Shown in pieces: positions 7,701 to 15,710 of a stretch of DNA of 64,000 nucleotides. The notes under the pieces were generated by a model. It worked only from the letters and a program-made list of their open reading frames with translations. It did no database searches and had not been told where the DNA came from. The position numbers and the translations under genes were made by a program. The stretch comes from Streptomyces tubercidicus (GTDB lineage: Bacteria; Actinomycetota; Actinomycetes; Streptomycetales; Streptomycetaceae), in assembly GCF_027497495.1 (NCBI RefSeq), contig NZ_CP114205.1, forward strand, positions 1,612,001 through 1,676,000, given 5' to 3'. Position 1 is the first letter of the stretch. Every line of letters begins with the position of its first letter.

Positions 7701-9416
7701 ATGCGGCTCCGCGCACTCCTGGACACCCCAACCCTGGGCCTTCGGCTACTGGGGGGCGAGGACGAGCTGGACCGCACCGTACGCGGCGTGATGACCACCG
7801 ACCTGCGCGATCCCAGCCGCTATCTCTCCGGCGGCGAACTGGTGCTGACGGGTCTGGCCTGGCGCCGCGCCCCCGAGGACTCCGAACGGTTCGTCCGCAT
7901 CCTGGCCACCGCCGGGGTCGCCGGGCTCGCCGCGGGCGAGGCGGAGCTGGGCATGGTCCCGGACGACCTGGTGGCAGCCTGTCTCCAGCACCGGCTGCCG
8001 CTGTTCTCGGTCGTCGAGGACGTCTCGTTCGCCTCCATCACCGAGCATGTCGTCCGGCAGGTCTCCAGCGAACGGGCCGGTGACCTCGCGGCCGTGGTGG
8101 ACCGTCACCGGCGCCTGATGACGTCGGGCCCCACCGGCGGCGGTCCGGAGGTGGTCCTGGACCTGCTCGGCTCCGACCTCGATCTGCGGGCCTGGGTGCT
8201 CTCCCCCACCGGCCGGCAGATCGCCGGTTCGACGCTGGCCGGCACCGGGCCCGAGCTGTCCCCCGAGCTGGCCGCCCGGCTCGCGGGCGAGCATCTGGCG
8301 GCCGCCCGCAGCGGCCGCCGCGGCCCGCACCGCGTCACGGTGGAAGGGGGCGGCGCACAGCGCCTCGATGAGGGGCGCCGGTCGGGCGACGGGCCGGGCG
8401 GGGGCACCTTCTCGCTGTTCCCGATCCGCCACGAGGGCCGTGACCTGCGCCAGACGCTGCTCAGCGACTGGCTGCTGGCCGTCGAGGCGGATGCCGGTGA
8501 CTGGCCCGCGGAGCGCCTGGACCTGCTGCACGGCGTCACCCAGCTGATCGCCGTGGAACGCGACCGGCGCGATGCGGCCCGTACGGTCCGCCGCCGGCTC
8601 GCCCAGGAGGTGCTGGAGCTCGTCCAGACCGGCGCACCGCCCGCCGAGATCGCGGCCCGGCTGCGGGTGGCGGCCCCGGTGCTGCTGCCCGGACTGGGCA
8701 CCGCACCGCACTGGCAGATCGTGGTGGCCAGGGTCGAGTGGGAGGACGGCGAGGTGCCCGGCGGCCAGGTGGCGCAGAGCCTGCTGGAGGAGGTGCTGGT
8801 CGACCCGGGCACCTTCGGTCCGGAGCCCTCCGACCGGATCGCCGTGGCCCACACCGGCGACGAGGCGGTGGCGCTGGTGCCGCTGCCCGTCCCGGACGAG
8901 CCCGGGGACTCCTCGGCGGCCGGTCTGCACGCCGATGCGCTGCTCTCCGTCGTCCGGGAGCCGCTCGGCCGCGGGCTGGCGGACGACGGGCGGCTGACGG
9001 TCGGCGTGAGCGCCTCGGTGCACTCGGCGGAGGGGCTGCGCGGCGCGCTGGAGGAGGCCCGGCACGCCCGCCGGGTCGCCGCCGCCCGTCCGGGCCGGGT
9101 CTGCGCCGCCGGGCACGAGGAGCTGGCCTCCCATGTGCTGCTGCTGCCGTTCGTCCCGGACGATGTCCGCCGGGCCTTTACCGCCCGCCTCCTGGACCCG
9201 CTGCGTGACTACGACCGCCGGCACCGCGCCGAGCTGATCCCCACGCTGGAGGCGTTCCTGGACTGCGACGGATCCTGGACCCGCTGCGCCGGCCGCCTCC
9301 ACCTGCACGTCAACACGCTCCGCTACCGGGTGGGCCGGATCGAGCAGCTCACCGGCCGCGATCTGTCCCGCCTGGAGGACAAGCTCGACTTCTTCCTCGC
9401 ACTGCGGATGAGCTGA
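7701..9416 (+). CDS. PucR-family transcriptional regulator
   Basis: This 571-aa regulator has an N-terminal PucR-type sensor domain (MRLRALLDTPTLGLRLLGG, RAVRGVMTTDL-like text) and a C-terminal PucR helix-turn-helix (AGRLHLHVNTLRYRVGRIEQ) that ends in SRLEDKLDFFLALRM. A GGDEF-like middle region lies between them. PucR proteins sense purine or allantoin breakdown intermediates and control purine catabolism genes; divergence from the xanthine dehydrogenase operon supports that role here. A weak ribosome binding site (GGCGAGG) precedes the ATG. An internal Gly/Arg-rich stretch near residues 215-235 is probably a linker. Confidence 0.9.
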   Translation: MRLRALLDTPTLGLRLLGGEDELDRTVRGVMTTDLRDPSRYLSGGELVLTGLAWRRAPEDSERFVRILATAGVAGLAAGEAELGMVPDDLVAACLQHRLPLFSVVEDVSFASITEHVVRQVSSERAGDLAAVVDRHRRLMTSGPTGGGPEVVLDLLGSDLDLRAWVLSPTGRQIAGSTLAGTGPELSPELAARLAGEHLAAARSGRRGPHRVTVEGGGAQRLDEGRRSGDGPGGGTFSLFPIRHEGRDLRQTLLSDWLLAVEADAGDWPAERLDLLHGVTQLIAVERDRRDAARTVRRRLAQEVLELVQTGAPPAEIAARLRVAAPVLLPGLGTAPHWQIVVARVEWEDGEVPGGQVAQSLLEEVLVDPGTFGPEPSDRIAVAHTGDEAVALVPLPVPDEPGDSSAAGLHADALLSVVREPLGRGLADDGRLTVGVSASVHSAEGLRGALEEARHARRVAAARPGRVCAAGHEELASHVLLLPFVPDDVRRAFTARLLDPLRDYDRRHRAELIPTLEAFLDCDGSWTRCAGRLHLHVNTLRYRVGRIEQLTGRDLSRLEDKLDFFLALRMS

Positions 9417-9667
9417 GGGCTTCTCCTGTCAGCCGGCGGGCCCGCGCTGCGCCGTTCGGGGTAATCCGATCGGGCGGCATCGAGTGCGCGGCGGCCGGGC
9501 GCGGTGCGGTACGGCGCGCCAGATCAGCGCCGCGCCCCCTGCCAGAACCGCGCACCAGGTGATTGTGAAATCATTCACCCACCCCCTTGGCCGCACGACG
9601 GAATCCGTGCTGAGATTCGCCCACGGTCTCCAACTTCCAGCTCAATGGCGCGCTAGGGGAGGGCAAT

Positions 9668-10537
9668 GTGGCGGATACCGCCATGTCAGGATCCGCGGAT
9701 CCCGTGGATCCGGTTAGTTCTGCGGAGCCGGTATCGATCGCGGTACCGGGACCCGCATCCGCACCGGAGGTACCGGCACACGGCACGGTCGAGGGGGACA
9801 GCCCCCTCGACCGTGCCGTTTGGCGTCTGCGTTCCCGCGGCTGCTGGGACGACGCGGCCGCACTACTGGAACCGCACTCCGCCCATCACGCCCCGTCCGC
9901 GCTCCGTCGCGCCGCGCTCCTGGTGGAGCGCTGCATGTTCACGGCCACCGGCTGGGCCGCGGCCGAGGACGCGCTGCGCACCGCCGAGGCGCTGGCGCAT
10001 GACGACGACGAGCGTGGCGGCGCGGCCTGCGAACGCGGCCATCTCGCCTACGCCGCCACGGTCCTGGGCGTCCGCGACCGGGCCGACGAGGCGCGCTCGG
10101 CGCTCGGCCGGGCCGCGGCGCTGCTGGCACCCACCGCACCGGGCCGCCCGCTGCTGGACTTCCGCCGCGGGCTGATGGCCGAGCACGTCGCCGACAGCCC
10201 GGACGCGGCACGCGCCGCCTACCGCCGCGCGCACGCCGGCGCCACCGCGCACGGCGACATCCTGCTGCTCTCCTTCACCTGGCGCCATCTGGCCGGACTG
10301 GCGCTGCGCGACGGCGAATTGGCCGAGGCCAGGCACGGTTTCGCCGAGTCGCTGCGGATCCGCGAGGAGCTGGGCTTCCTGATCGGCACGGCACCGGCCC
10401 TCGCCGCGCTGGCCGACGCCGCCCCGGACACCGACGCACCACGGCTCCGCGCCGAGGCCGCCCGGCTGTTCCGCCTCATGGGCGGCGTACCCACCTGGCT
10501 CGCGGACCACCTGTCCACGGGGGTCACGGCTACCTAG
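9668..10537 (+). CDS. TPR-like helical repeat protein of unknown function
   Basis: This 289-aa protein has no catalytic motif that I recognise. After an Ala/Pro-rich N-terminus of about 45 residues it is made of Ala/Leu-rich helical hairpins with tetratricopeptide spacing (RAAYRRAHAGATAHGD, HLAGLALRDGELAEARHGF, SLRIREELG), suggesting a protein-interaction scaffold. The GTG at 9668 has a strong GGGGAGGG site a few bases upstream; an overlapping ATG at 9666 opens a different frame that has shadow-like composition. It stands alone and is followed by a clear terminator hairpin at 10561. A mutase-like or peptidyl-transfer role cannot be read from the sequence. Confidence 0.7.
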   Translation: MADTAMSGSADPVDPVSSAEPVSIAVPGPASAPEVPAHGTVEGDSPLDRAVWRLRSRGCWDDAAALLEPHSAHHAPSALRRAALLVERCMFTATGWAAAEDALRTAEALAHDDDERGGAACERGHLAYAATVLGVRDRADEARSALGRAAALLAPTAPGRPLLDFRRGLMAEHVADSPDAARAAYRRAHAGATAHGDILLLSFTWRHLAGLALRDGELAEARHGFAESLRIREELGFLIGTAPALAALADAAPDTDAPRLRAEAARLFRLMGGVPTWLADHLSTGVTAT

Positions 10538-10560
10538 GCCCGGCCCCGGGATGCGCATAC

Positions 10561-10600
10561 GACGGCCAACCACCCCGACAGCTGAGGGTGGTTGGCCGTC
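10561..10600 (+). terminator. Hairpin terminator after TPR-like gene
   Basis: Perfect 15-bp arms at 10561-10575 and 10586-10600 (core GGCCAACCACCC / GGGTGGTTGGCC) enclose a 10-base loop, 23 bp past the stop codon at 10537. There is no T run, which is common for Streptomyces terminators. Confidence 0.85.
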
Positions 10601-10972
10601 ACCGTCCGTGACCGCTTCCGCCACCGCTTTTGTCATCGCTCTTTCCTCGTTGCCTCTTCCCTCTCCGGCCCCCGTCGTCAACCCCCCGTCGTCGGCCATG
10701 CCCGCTCGCGCTGCGATTGGCCGGATCTGGACGGTCCCCGCGGTGGATCGGCCGGGGCGTGACGGTTGACCGGCACCCCTGCGGTCGACGAGCCGGGGGA
10801 ACCAGGAGGTGGGACCATGGGCGGAAGCCGTGGCCAGGGGTGTTCCATCACGCCCCACGGGCCCCGAGAATGGCCGCAAGTCGCACTGTGAGGCGGCGGC
10901 AGGGACTTGGATGCTGGTCCGTGACCAGCTGAGGACCTCACCCACTGGCACAGCCTTGACAGGAGGCCATAG
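10601..10972. other. 372-bp spacer without a convincing gene
   Basis: No open frame here has both a ribosome binding site and third-position bias. Close to the downstream methyltransferase there is a 7-bp hairpin (GCTGGTC-CGT-GACCAGC, about 10912-10928) and an ideal AGGAGG site just before the ATG at 10973. Promoter elements for that gene should lie here but I cannot place them with confidence. Confidence 0.4.
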
Positions 10973-11848
10973 ATGACAGCAGGAGTGACGCATACGACCG
11001 CTGGAACCGACTGGGGCAAGGCAGATTTCGAGGCGATTTACAACTGCCCGGATCCCCGTCGGTACTTCACCACACTGCACCCCCTGGACTACCAGATTCC
11101 GCACCACGGCCAAGCGGTCTTCCGCGCCGTGGCCGAGACCCTCCAGCGGCACCGGAGTGACCGCCCGCCACTGAACGTCGTCGACCTCTGCTGCTCGTAC
11201 GGGGTCAACGCCGCGCTCCTCAACCACCGGCTATCCCTGTCCGACCTCTACAGCCGGTACGCCGCGCCCGGTCCGGGCATGCCGACCACCCGCCAACTCC
11301 TCGAAGAGGACCGCACGTTCTTCGCCACCCGCCGGAACGCCGAACCCTTCCGGATCACCGGCATCGACGCGGCGGACCGCGCGGTCGGCTATGCGCGCGA
11401 GGTCGGTCTGCTCGACCACGGCTTCGCGGAGAACCTGGAGCTCGACGAGCCGAGCCCGGAGCTCCGGCGGGTGCTGGCCGGCACCGACCTGATCACCGTC
11501 ACCGGCGGCGTCGGCTACATCACCGCGCGTACCTTCGGCCACCTCCTCGACCAGACGTCCGCCCCGCCGTGGGTCGCCGCGTTCGTCCTGCGCACGGTGT
11601 CCTACCAGCCCGTCTCCGCACTGCTGGCCCGAGCCGGCCTGGTGACGGAGAAGCTCACCACCCGGACCTTCCGGCAGCGCCGCTTCGCCGACGGAAGCGA
11701 ACGGCAGGCGACCTTCGAGGCGCTGGCCGCCCGCGGCCTGTCCACGAAGGGCAAGGAATCCGACGGCTTCTACCACGCCGAGCTCTATCTCTCCCGGCCC
11801 GCCGCCGATGTCGCGGCGCTGCCACTGGAGGAGCTGCTCCCCGACTGA
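10973..11848 (+). CDS. Class I SAM-dependent methyltransferase-like protein
   Basis: This 291-aa protein has a Rossmann methyltransferase pattern with a variant motif I, NVVDLCCSYGVNAALLNH near residues 66-84, where the usual GxGxG reads CCSYG. FRITGIDAADRAVGYARE supplies the acidic motif II residue and LITVTGGVGYIT the motif IV position. The Cys-Cys replacing part of the glycine loop is unusual, so SAM binding is plausible and not proven. The substrate is unknown. An AGGAGG site 6 bases upstream fixes the ATG. The gene is convergent with the GntR-family gene and monocistronic. Confidence 0.75.
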   Translation: MTAGVTHTTAGTDWGKADFEAIYNCPDPRRYFTTLHPLDYQIPHHGQAVFRAVAETLQRHRSDRPPLNVVDLCCSYGVNAALLNHRLSLSDLYSRYAAPGPGMPTTRQLLEEDRTFFATRRNAEPFRITGIDAADRAVGYAREVGLLDHGFAENLELDEPSPELRRVLAGTDLITVTGGVGYITARTFGHLLDQTSAPPWVAAFVLRTVSYQPVSALLARAGLVTEKLTTRTFRQRRFADGSERQATFEALAARGLSTKGKESDGFYHAELYLSRPAADVAALPLEELLPD

Positions 11849-11885
11849 GCAGCTGTAGAGCCTGTCCGGTGGGCCGGGGCCCTTA

Positions 11886-12581
11886 TCAGTGAGGGTGCCG
11901 GGCCACCGAGACATGCTCGCGGGCGATCCGCTCGACGACCGCGTACTCCTGGGCCACCAAGGCGTCGAGCAGCGCCGTGTGCTCGGAGGCGTCGGCCAGC
12001 AGGTCGGCCGTACGCGGCCGGGAGCCGCCGGCCGGCCACTGGGTGCGCCGCAGCAGATCGCCGGCGACCCCGGTGAGCCGGCGGTTGCCGGTGAGTGACA
12101 TCAGGGCGACGTGGAAGGCGTGGTCGGCCTCGGCGTAGCCCGCCCGGTCCCCGCGGGCGGCCGCCGTCACGCCCGCCACGGCGAGCGGGCGCAGCTCCTC
12201 CCAGCGCTCCGGAGCCAGCGCCCGCGCCAGCCGGACGATCGCGGGCACCTCCAGCATCCTGCGGACCTCGGCCAGCTCGGCGAGGTCGCGGGAGCTGTAC
12301 TCGGCGACCCGGAAGCCGCGGTTGGGCACGACCTCGACGGCGCCTTCGCAGGCGAGCTGCTGCATGGCCTCCCGGACCGGGGTCGCGGAGACGCCGTAGC
12401 ACTCGGCCAGCGCGGGCGCGGAGTAGACCTCGCCGGGGGTCAGCTCCCCTCCGGCCAGCGCATGGCGCAGCGCGGCCAGCACCTGGCCGCGGACAGAGTG
12501 CCGCCGGGGCGCGGCGGGACCGGGCTGCGCGGGTACCCATGCCAGCGCGCCCGGCTCCTGTTCCGCTGTGCCCTGCTCCAT
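11886..12581 (-). CDS. GntR-family regulator, FCD subfamily
   Basis: This 231-aa regulator has an N-terminal winged helix (HSVRGQVLAALRHALAGG, then VSATPVREAMQQLACEG) and a C-terminal FCD ligand domain (LAEVRRMLEVPAIVRLAR, ADHAFHVALMSLTGN) with the conserved Asp/His residues that often bind metal and a carboxylate. FCD regulators usually control catabolism of organic or amino acids. The start was set at 12581 because AGGAGG lies 7 bases upstream; the open frame extends 18 codons further without support. It diverges from the FhuF-like gene, but the iron box in between argues that they are controlled separately. Confidence 0.88.
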   Translation of the reverse strand: MEQGTAEQEPGALAWVPAQPGPAAPRRHSVRGQVLAALRHALAGGELTPGEVYSAPALAECYGVSATPVREAMQQLACEGAVEVVPNRGFRVAEYSSRDLAELAEVRRMLEVPAIVRLARALAPERWEELRPLAVAGVTAAARGDRAGYAEADHAFHVALMSLTGNRRLTGVAGDLLRRTQWPAGGSRPRTADLLADASEHTALLDALVAQEYAVVERIAREHVSVARHPH

Positions 12582-12708
12582 GACGGATCCTCCTGACGTA
12601 TCCCAGCACCTTAGGCAGCGCGGGCCACAGTACAAATCCGTGCGCCGGTCCCGGAACCTCGCCGGGCTGCCGGGACTGGCGCCGAGCGGGCGCGGGTAAC
12701 GTTTCGGG

Positions 12709-12727
12709 TAAGGTAAGCCTCACCTCC
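12709..12727. promoter_or_regulatory. Iron box (DmdR/IdeR-type operator)
   Basis: The 19-mer TAAGGTAAGCCTCACCTCC agrees at about 14 of 19 positions with the actinobacterial iron box TTAGGTTAGGCTAACCTAA and keeps its dyad centre. It is 28 bp upstream of the FhuF-like reductase ATG at 12755, the position expected for repression by iron-loaded DmdR1. Agreement is weaker in the right-hand end. Confidence 0.75.
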
Positions 12728-12754
12728 TAACGATCGCGATTCGGTGGTCTCCCC

Positions 12755-13594
12755 ATGACTTCTGTTCTCGCCGCCCCCGCCGCGCCCCACCCCGTGACCG
12801 AGTCCTACGCCCGGCTCTCCGAGGCGTTCCCCGGCCTGCAGGTGACCACCTGGCACGCGGCGCCCCCCAGCGGCGACGGCTGGGTGTGCGCGGCGGGGCT
12901 GGCGGCCGGCGGCGAGGCCCTCGATGCCTTCCTCGCCTGGGACGACGCACAGATCGTCCGGGACTACGGCCGGCCGGGCCGCCCGGACGTGGTCGCGAGC
13001 TTCGCCCTGCACCGCTACGCCTGGCCGGCCTGCCTGCTGATCACCCTCCCCTGGTTCCTGCACCGCCGGGTCCCGCGGCTGCCCGTACAGGACGTCTCGT
13101 TCCATCGCGAGCTGGGCCGGATGGCGGTGCGCATCGGCACGTTCGCCTGCCTCCCGGACGATCCGGCGGCGGCGCTGCCCGGCGCCCGTGTCGTACCGGA
13201 CGAGGAGGCGCTGCGCGCGCAGGTCCGGGCGGCCGTGGCCGGACATCTCGGGCCCGTCCTGGAGGGTTTCCGCACCCGGATGCGGCGCGGGCCGCGGGCA
13301 CTGTGGGGCATGGCGTCCGACGAGATCGTCGAGGGCCTCTGGTACGTGGCGCAGCTGCTGGGCGAGGAGCCGCGCGCGATGGCCGCGCTGGAACGCCTGC
13401 TGCCGGGCGCCACCGCTCCGTATGTGGGAAGCGCCGGATTCCGCGAGCTGACCGGCCCCTGCGGCGAGGCACTGTCGACCCGGGACCGCGCCAGCTGCTG
13501 CATGTACTACACCCTGCGCCCCGAGGACACCTGCCTCACCTGCCCCCGCACCCGCGACGAGGACCGCATCAGGCGCCTCACCGCAACGACCTGA
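12755..13594 (+). CDS. FhuF-like siderophore-iron reductase, 2Fe-2S
   Basis: This 279-aa cytoplasmic protein ends in the FhuF signature: Cys-Cys, ten residues, Cys, two residues, Cys (SCCMYYTLRPEDTCLTC), which holds a 2Fe-2S cluster. FhuF-type proteins reduce ferric siderophores after import to release iron. Upstream, HRELGRMAVRIGTFACLPDD and MASDEIVEGLWYVAQLLGEE match the all-helical FhuF body. An iron box sits directly upstream, so the gene should be induced by iron starvation. No siderophore biosynthesis or uptake gene is next to it in the window. Confidence 0.85.
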   Translation: MTSVLAAPAAPHPVTESYARLSEAFPGLQVTTWHAAPPSGDGWVCAAGLAAGGEALDAFLAWDDAQIVRDYGRPGRPDVVASFALHRYAWPACLLITLPWFLHRRVPRLPVQDVSFHRELGRMAVRIGTFACLPDDPAAALPGARVVPDEEALRAQVRAAVAGHLGPVLEGFRTRMRRGPRALWGMASDEIVEGLWYVAQLLGEEPRAMAALERLLPGATAPYVGSAGFRELTGPCGEALSTRDRASCCMYYTLRPEDTCLTCPRTRDEDRIRRLTATT

Positions 13595-13835
13595 CGGTCA
13601 CTCACTGCGGCGCAGCCGTTTCACGCGCGGCACAGCGCCGCACAGGCATCGGCTTCACCTCACCCACAAGGGTGATAACCCTCGAACCCAAACCCCTAGG
13701 CACGCACGGAAGTTCGACCCCTAGCGGCCCCCTCACACCCCTTGGCGTCCTCTTGTTCCGAATGCCTCGGTTACGGGAGTGGCTTCCGCCAGGATGTCGC
13801 GGAAATCGCGTACCCGAGGCAAAAGGGATCCCAGA

Positions 13836-14921
13836 ATGAGAATGACCGATATATCGCTGGATTGGCTGGTTCCCGGCGCCCTGCTGCTCGTCGGTGTGCT
13901 CGCGGCCGCGGCGCTGGTGGTGCGCGGGAAACGCGCGGCCGCCCGGTCCACCGGTGAGGACTCCTGGGAACGCAGCGAAGAGCGCCGCCGCCGTAAGGAG
14001 ACCGTCTTCGCGTCGGCCTCCTATCTGCTGCTGTTCTGCTGTGCGGCGGTCGCCGCCGCGCTGTCCTTCCACGGGCTGGTCGGCTTCGGCGTACAGAACC
14101 TCAACCTCTCCGGAGGCTGGGAGTATCTGGTGCCCTTCGGGCTCGACGGTGCGGCGATGTTCTGCTCCGTACTCGCCGTACGGGAGGCCAGCCATGGCGA
14201 TGCGGCGCTCGGCTCCCGGATGCTGGTGTGGACGTTCGCGGGCGCCGCGGCCTGGTTCAACTGGGTGCACGCACCGCGCGGTCTGGGTCACGCGGGCGCA
14301 CCGCAGTTCTTCGCCGGGATGTCGCTGTCGGCGGCGGTGCTCTTCGACCGGGCGCTCAAGCAGACCCGCCGGGCGGCGCTGCGCGAGCAGGGTCTGGTGC
14401 CGCGGCCGCTGCCGCAGATCCGGATCGTCCGCTGGCTGCGCGCTCCCCGCGAGACCTTCGCGGCCTGGTCGCTGATGCTGCTGGAGGGCGTACGGACGCT
14501 GGACGAGGCGGTCGAGGAGGTTCGCGAGGACCGGCGCGAGAGAGAGCAGAACCGTCACCGCCGGCGCGAGCAGGGCAAGCTCGACCGGGCCCGTATCAAG
14601 GCCATCAACCGGCAGCACCGCACCTGGGGCATCGGCCGGGGCGGCGGCCGGCAACTGCCCGTGCCCCAGGCGGCGGCCGCGGAGGTGGTCGGCGCGGACC
14701 CCGCCATAGCCGGCGCTCCCCAGCCGCTGCTCGCCGGAGAGCTGCCGGTGCCCTCCCGCCCGGCTCTCAAGGCCGTGTCCGGCGCTGAGGCCGAGGGCGT
14801 CGGGGTCCCGGCCGGGACACCGCGGACCGTGGATCTCACCGCCGAGGACGACACCCAGACGATTCCCCGTCTGGACTCCCTTGAGGAGAAACTGGCCGAG
14901 ATCGAGCGGCAATTCGGCTGA
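13836..14921 (+). CDS. DUF2637 membrane protein
   Basis: This 361-aa protein has four N-terminal membrane segments: residues about 5-25, and three more between about 55 and 180 (YLLLFCCAAVAAALSFHG, VPFGLDGAAMFCSVLAVRE, MLVWTFAGAAAWFNWVHAP). These match DUF2637, a family found in actinomycete chromosomes and in plasmid spread (Spd) loci. The cytoplasmic C-terminal half has a charged Arg/Glu-rich coiled coil (EEVREDRREREQNRHRRRE) and a flexible Pro/Ala tail ending in DSLEEKLAEIERQFG. I chose the ATG at 13836; in-frame ATGs at 13779 and 13842 are alternatives. Its function is unknown. Confidence 0.8.
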   Translation: MRMTDISLDWLVPGALLLVGVLAAAALVVRGKRAAARSTGEDSWERSEERRRRKETVFASASYLLLFCCAAVAAALSFHGLVGFGVQNLNLSGGWEYLVPFGLDGAAMFCSVLAVREASHGDAALGSRMLVWTFAGAAAWFNWVHAPRGLGHAGAPQFFAGMSLSAAVLFDRALKQTRRAALREQGLVPRPLPQIRIVRWLRAPRETFAAWSLMLLEGVRTLDEAVEEVREDRREREQNRHRRREQGKLDRARIKAINRQHRTWGIGRGGGRQLPVPQAAAAEVVGADPAIAGAPQPLLAGELPVPSRPALKAVSGAEAEGVGVPAGTPRTVDLTAEDDTQTIPRLDSLEEKLAEIERQFG

Positions 14922-14961
14922 CCGGTGGCGGACCGCGCCGACCGACGCCCCCGCCCATGGC

Positions 14962-15516
14962 TCAGGCCGGTCCGCCGCCCAGCTCGAACCACACGCTCTT
15001 CCCGAGGCTCTCGGTGCGTATCCCCCATGCGTCGGCTAACGAGCGCACCAGCATCAGCCCCCTGCCGGAGGTCCCGTCGGTGGTCGGCGGGCGCGGTTCG
15101 GGCCGTCCGGGCACGAAGTCCCTGACCTCCACCCGCAGCCGGTCGCTGACCCGGGCCGTGACGACGGCGCCGCCCTCGGCGTGCACCAGGGCATTGGTGA
15201 CCAGCTCGCTGGTGAGCAGCGTCGCGACCTCCGCGAGTTCGCCGCCCCCCGGCGGCGTCCAGCGGCTCAGCAGCTGGCGCAGCTCCCTGCGCACCTCACC
15301 GACCGCCTTGAGATCCGCGTGCCGTACCTTCCGCTCCAGCACGCGTGGTGCTCGTGCGGTGGTTCCCCCGTTCCGGCCCCCCTCGGCCGCTTCCTGCCTT
15401 CTGTCCCGTTCCTCGCGCCGCACAGGCTGACGCATTCTCTCCCCCGCCCCCAACGAACCTCGGCGCTCTGCCTCGAACAGCCTCACGGTCAGCATGCCCA
15501 TCGGATCTGCCGCCAT
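14962..15516 (-). CDS. HATPase_c_2 anti-sigma-like ATP-binding protein
   Basis: This is a GHKL-fold ATPase of the RsbW/SpoIIAB-like group, very abundant in Streptomyces. The N box is visible as LLTSELVTNALVHAEGG, the G1 box as VRDFVPGRP and the G2 region as GTSGRGLMLVRSLADAWG, with a final GKSVWFELGG strand. Such proteins act as anti-sigma kinases or bind partner switches. The N-terminal 60 residues are Arg-rich and unmodelled. The start is uncertain: the ATG at 15516 has GGAAG close upstream, and open frame extends to 15639. The gene is convergent with the DUF2637 gene. Confidence 0.85.
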   Translation of the reverse strand: MAADPMGMLTVRLFEAERRGSLGAGERMRQPVRREERDRRQEAAEGGRNGGTTARAPRVLERKVRHADLKAVGEVRRELRQLLSRWTPPGGGELAEVATLLTSELVTNALVHAEGGAVVTARVSDRLRVEVRDFVPGRPEPRPPTTDGTSGRGLMLVRSLADAWGIRTESLGKSVWFELGGGPA

Positions 15517-15710
15517 GCTTCCGCGCACCACGTCACCGGTCCGCCGCCCGCGCGCCGGGTGGGCCGGACCGGGCCGCAGTGGGTATGCCTGACCCGAGCC
15601 TGTCGCGACACCGGGCCGTACCCGGAGACGAGGGAGCACTCCCCCGGTTACCGCCGGGGCAGCCCGCCCGCGCCCCGGGGGCGTGGGGAGTACGAGCGTG
15701 AGGAGCCGCT

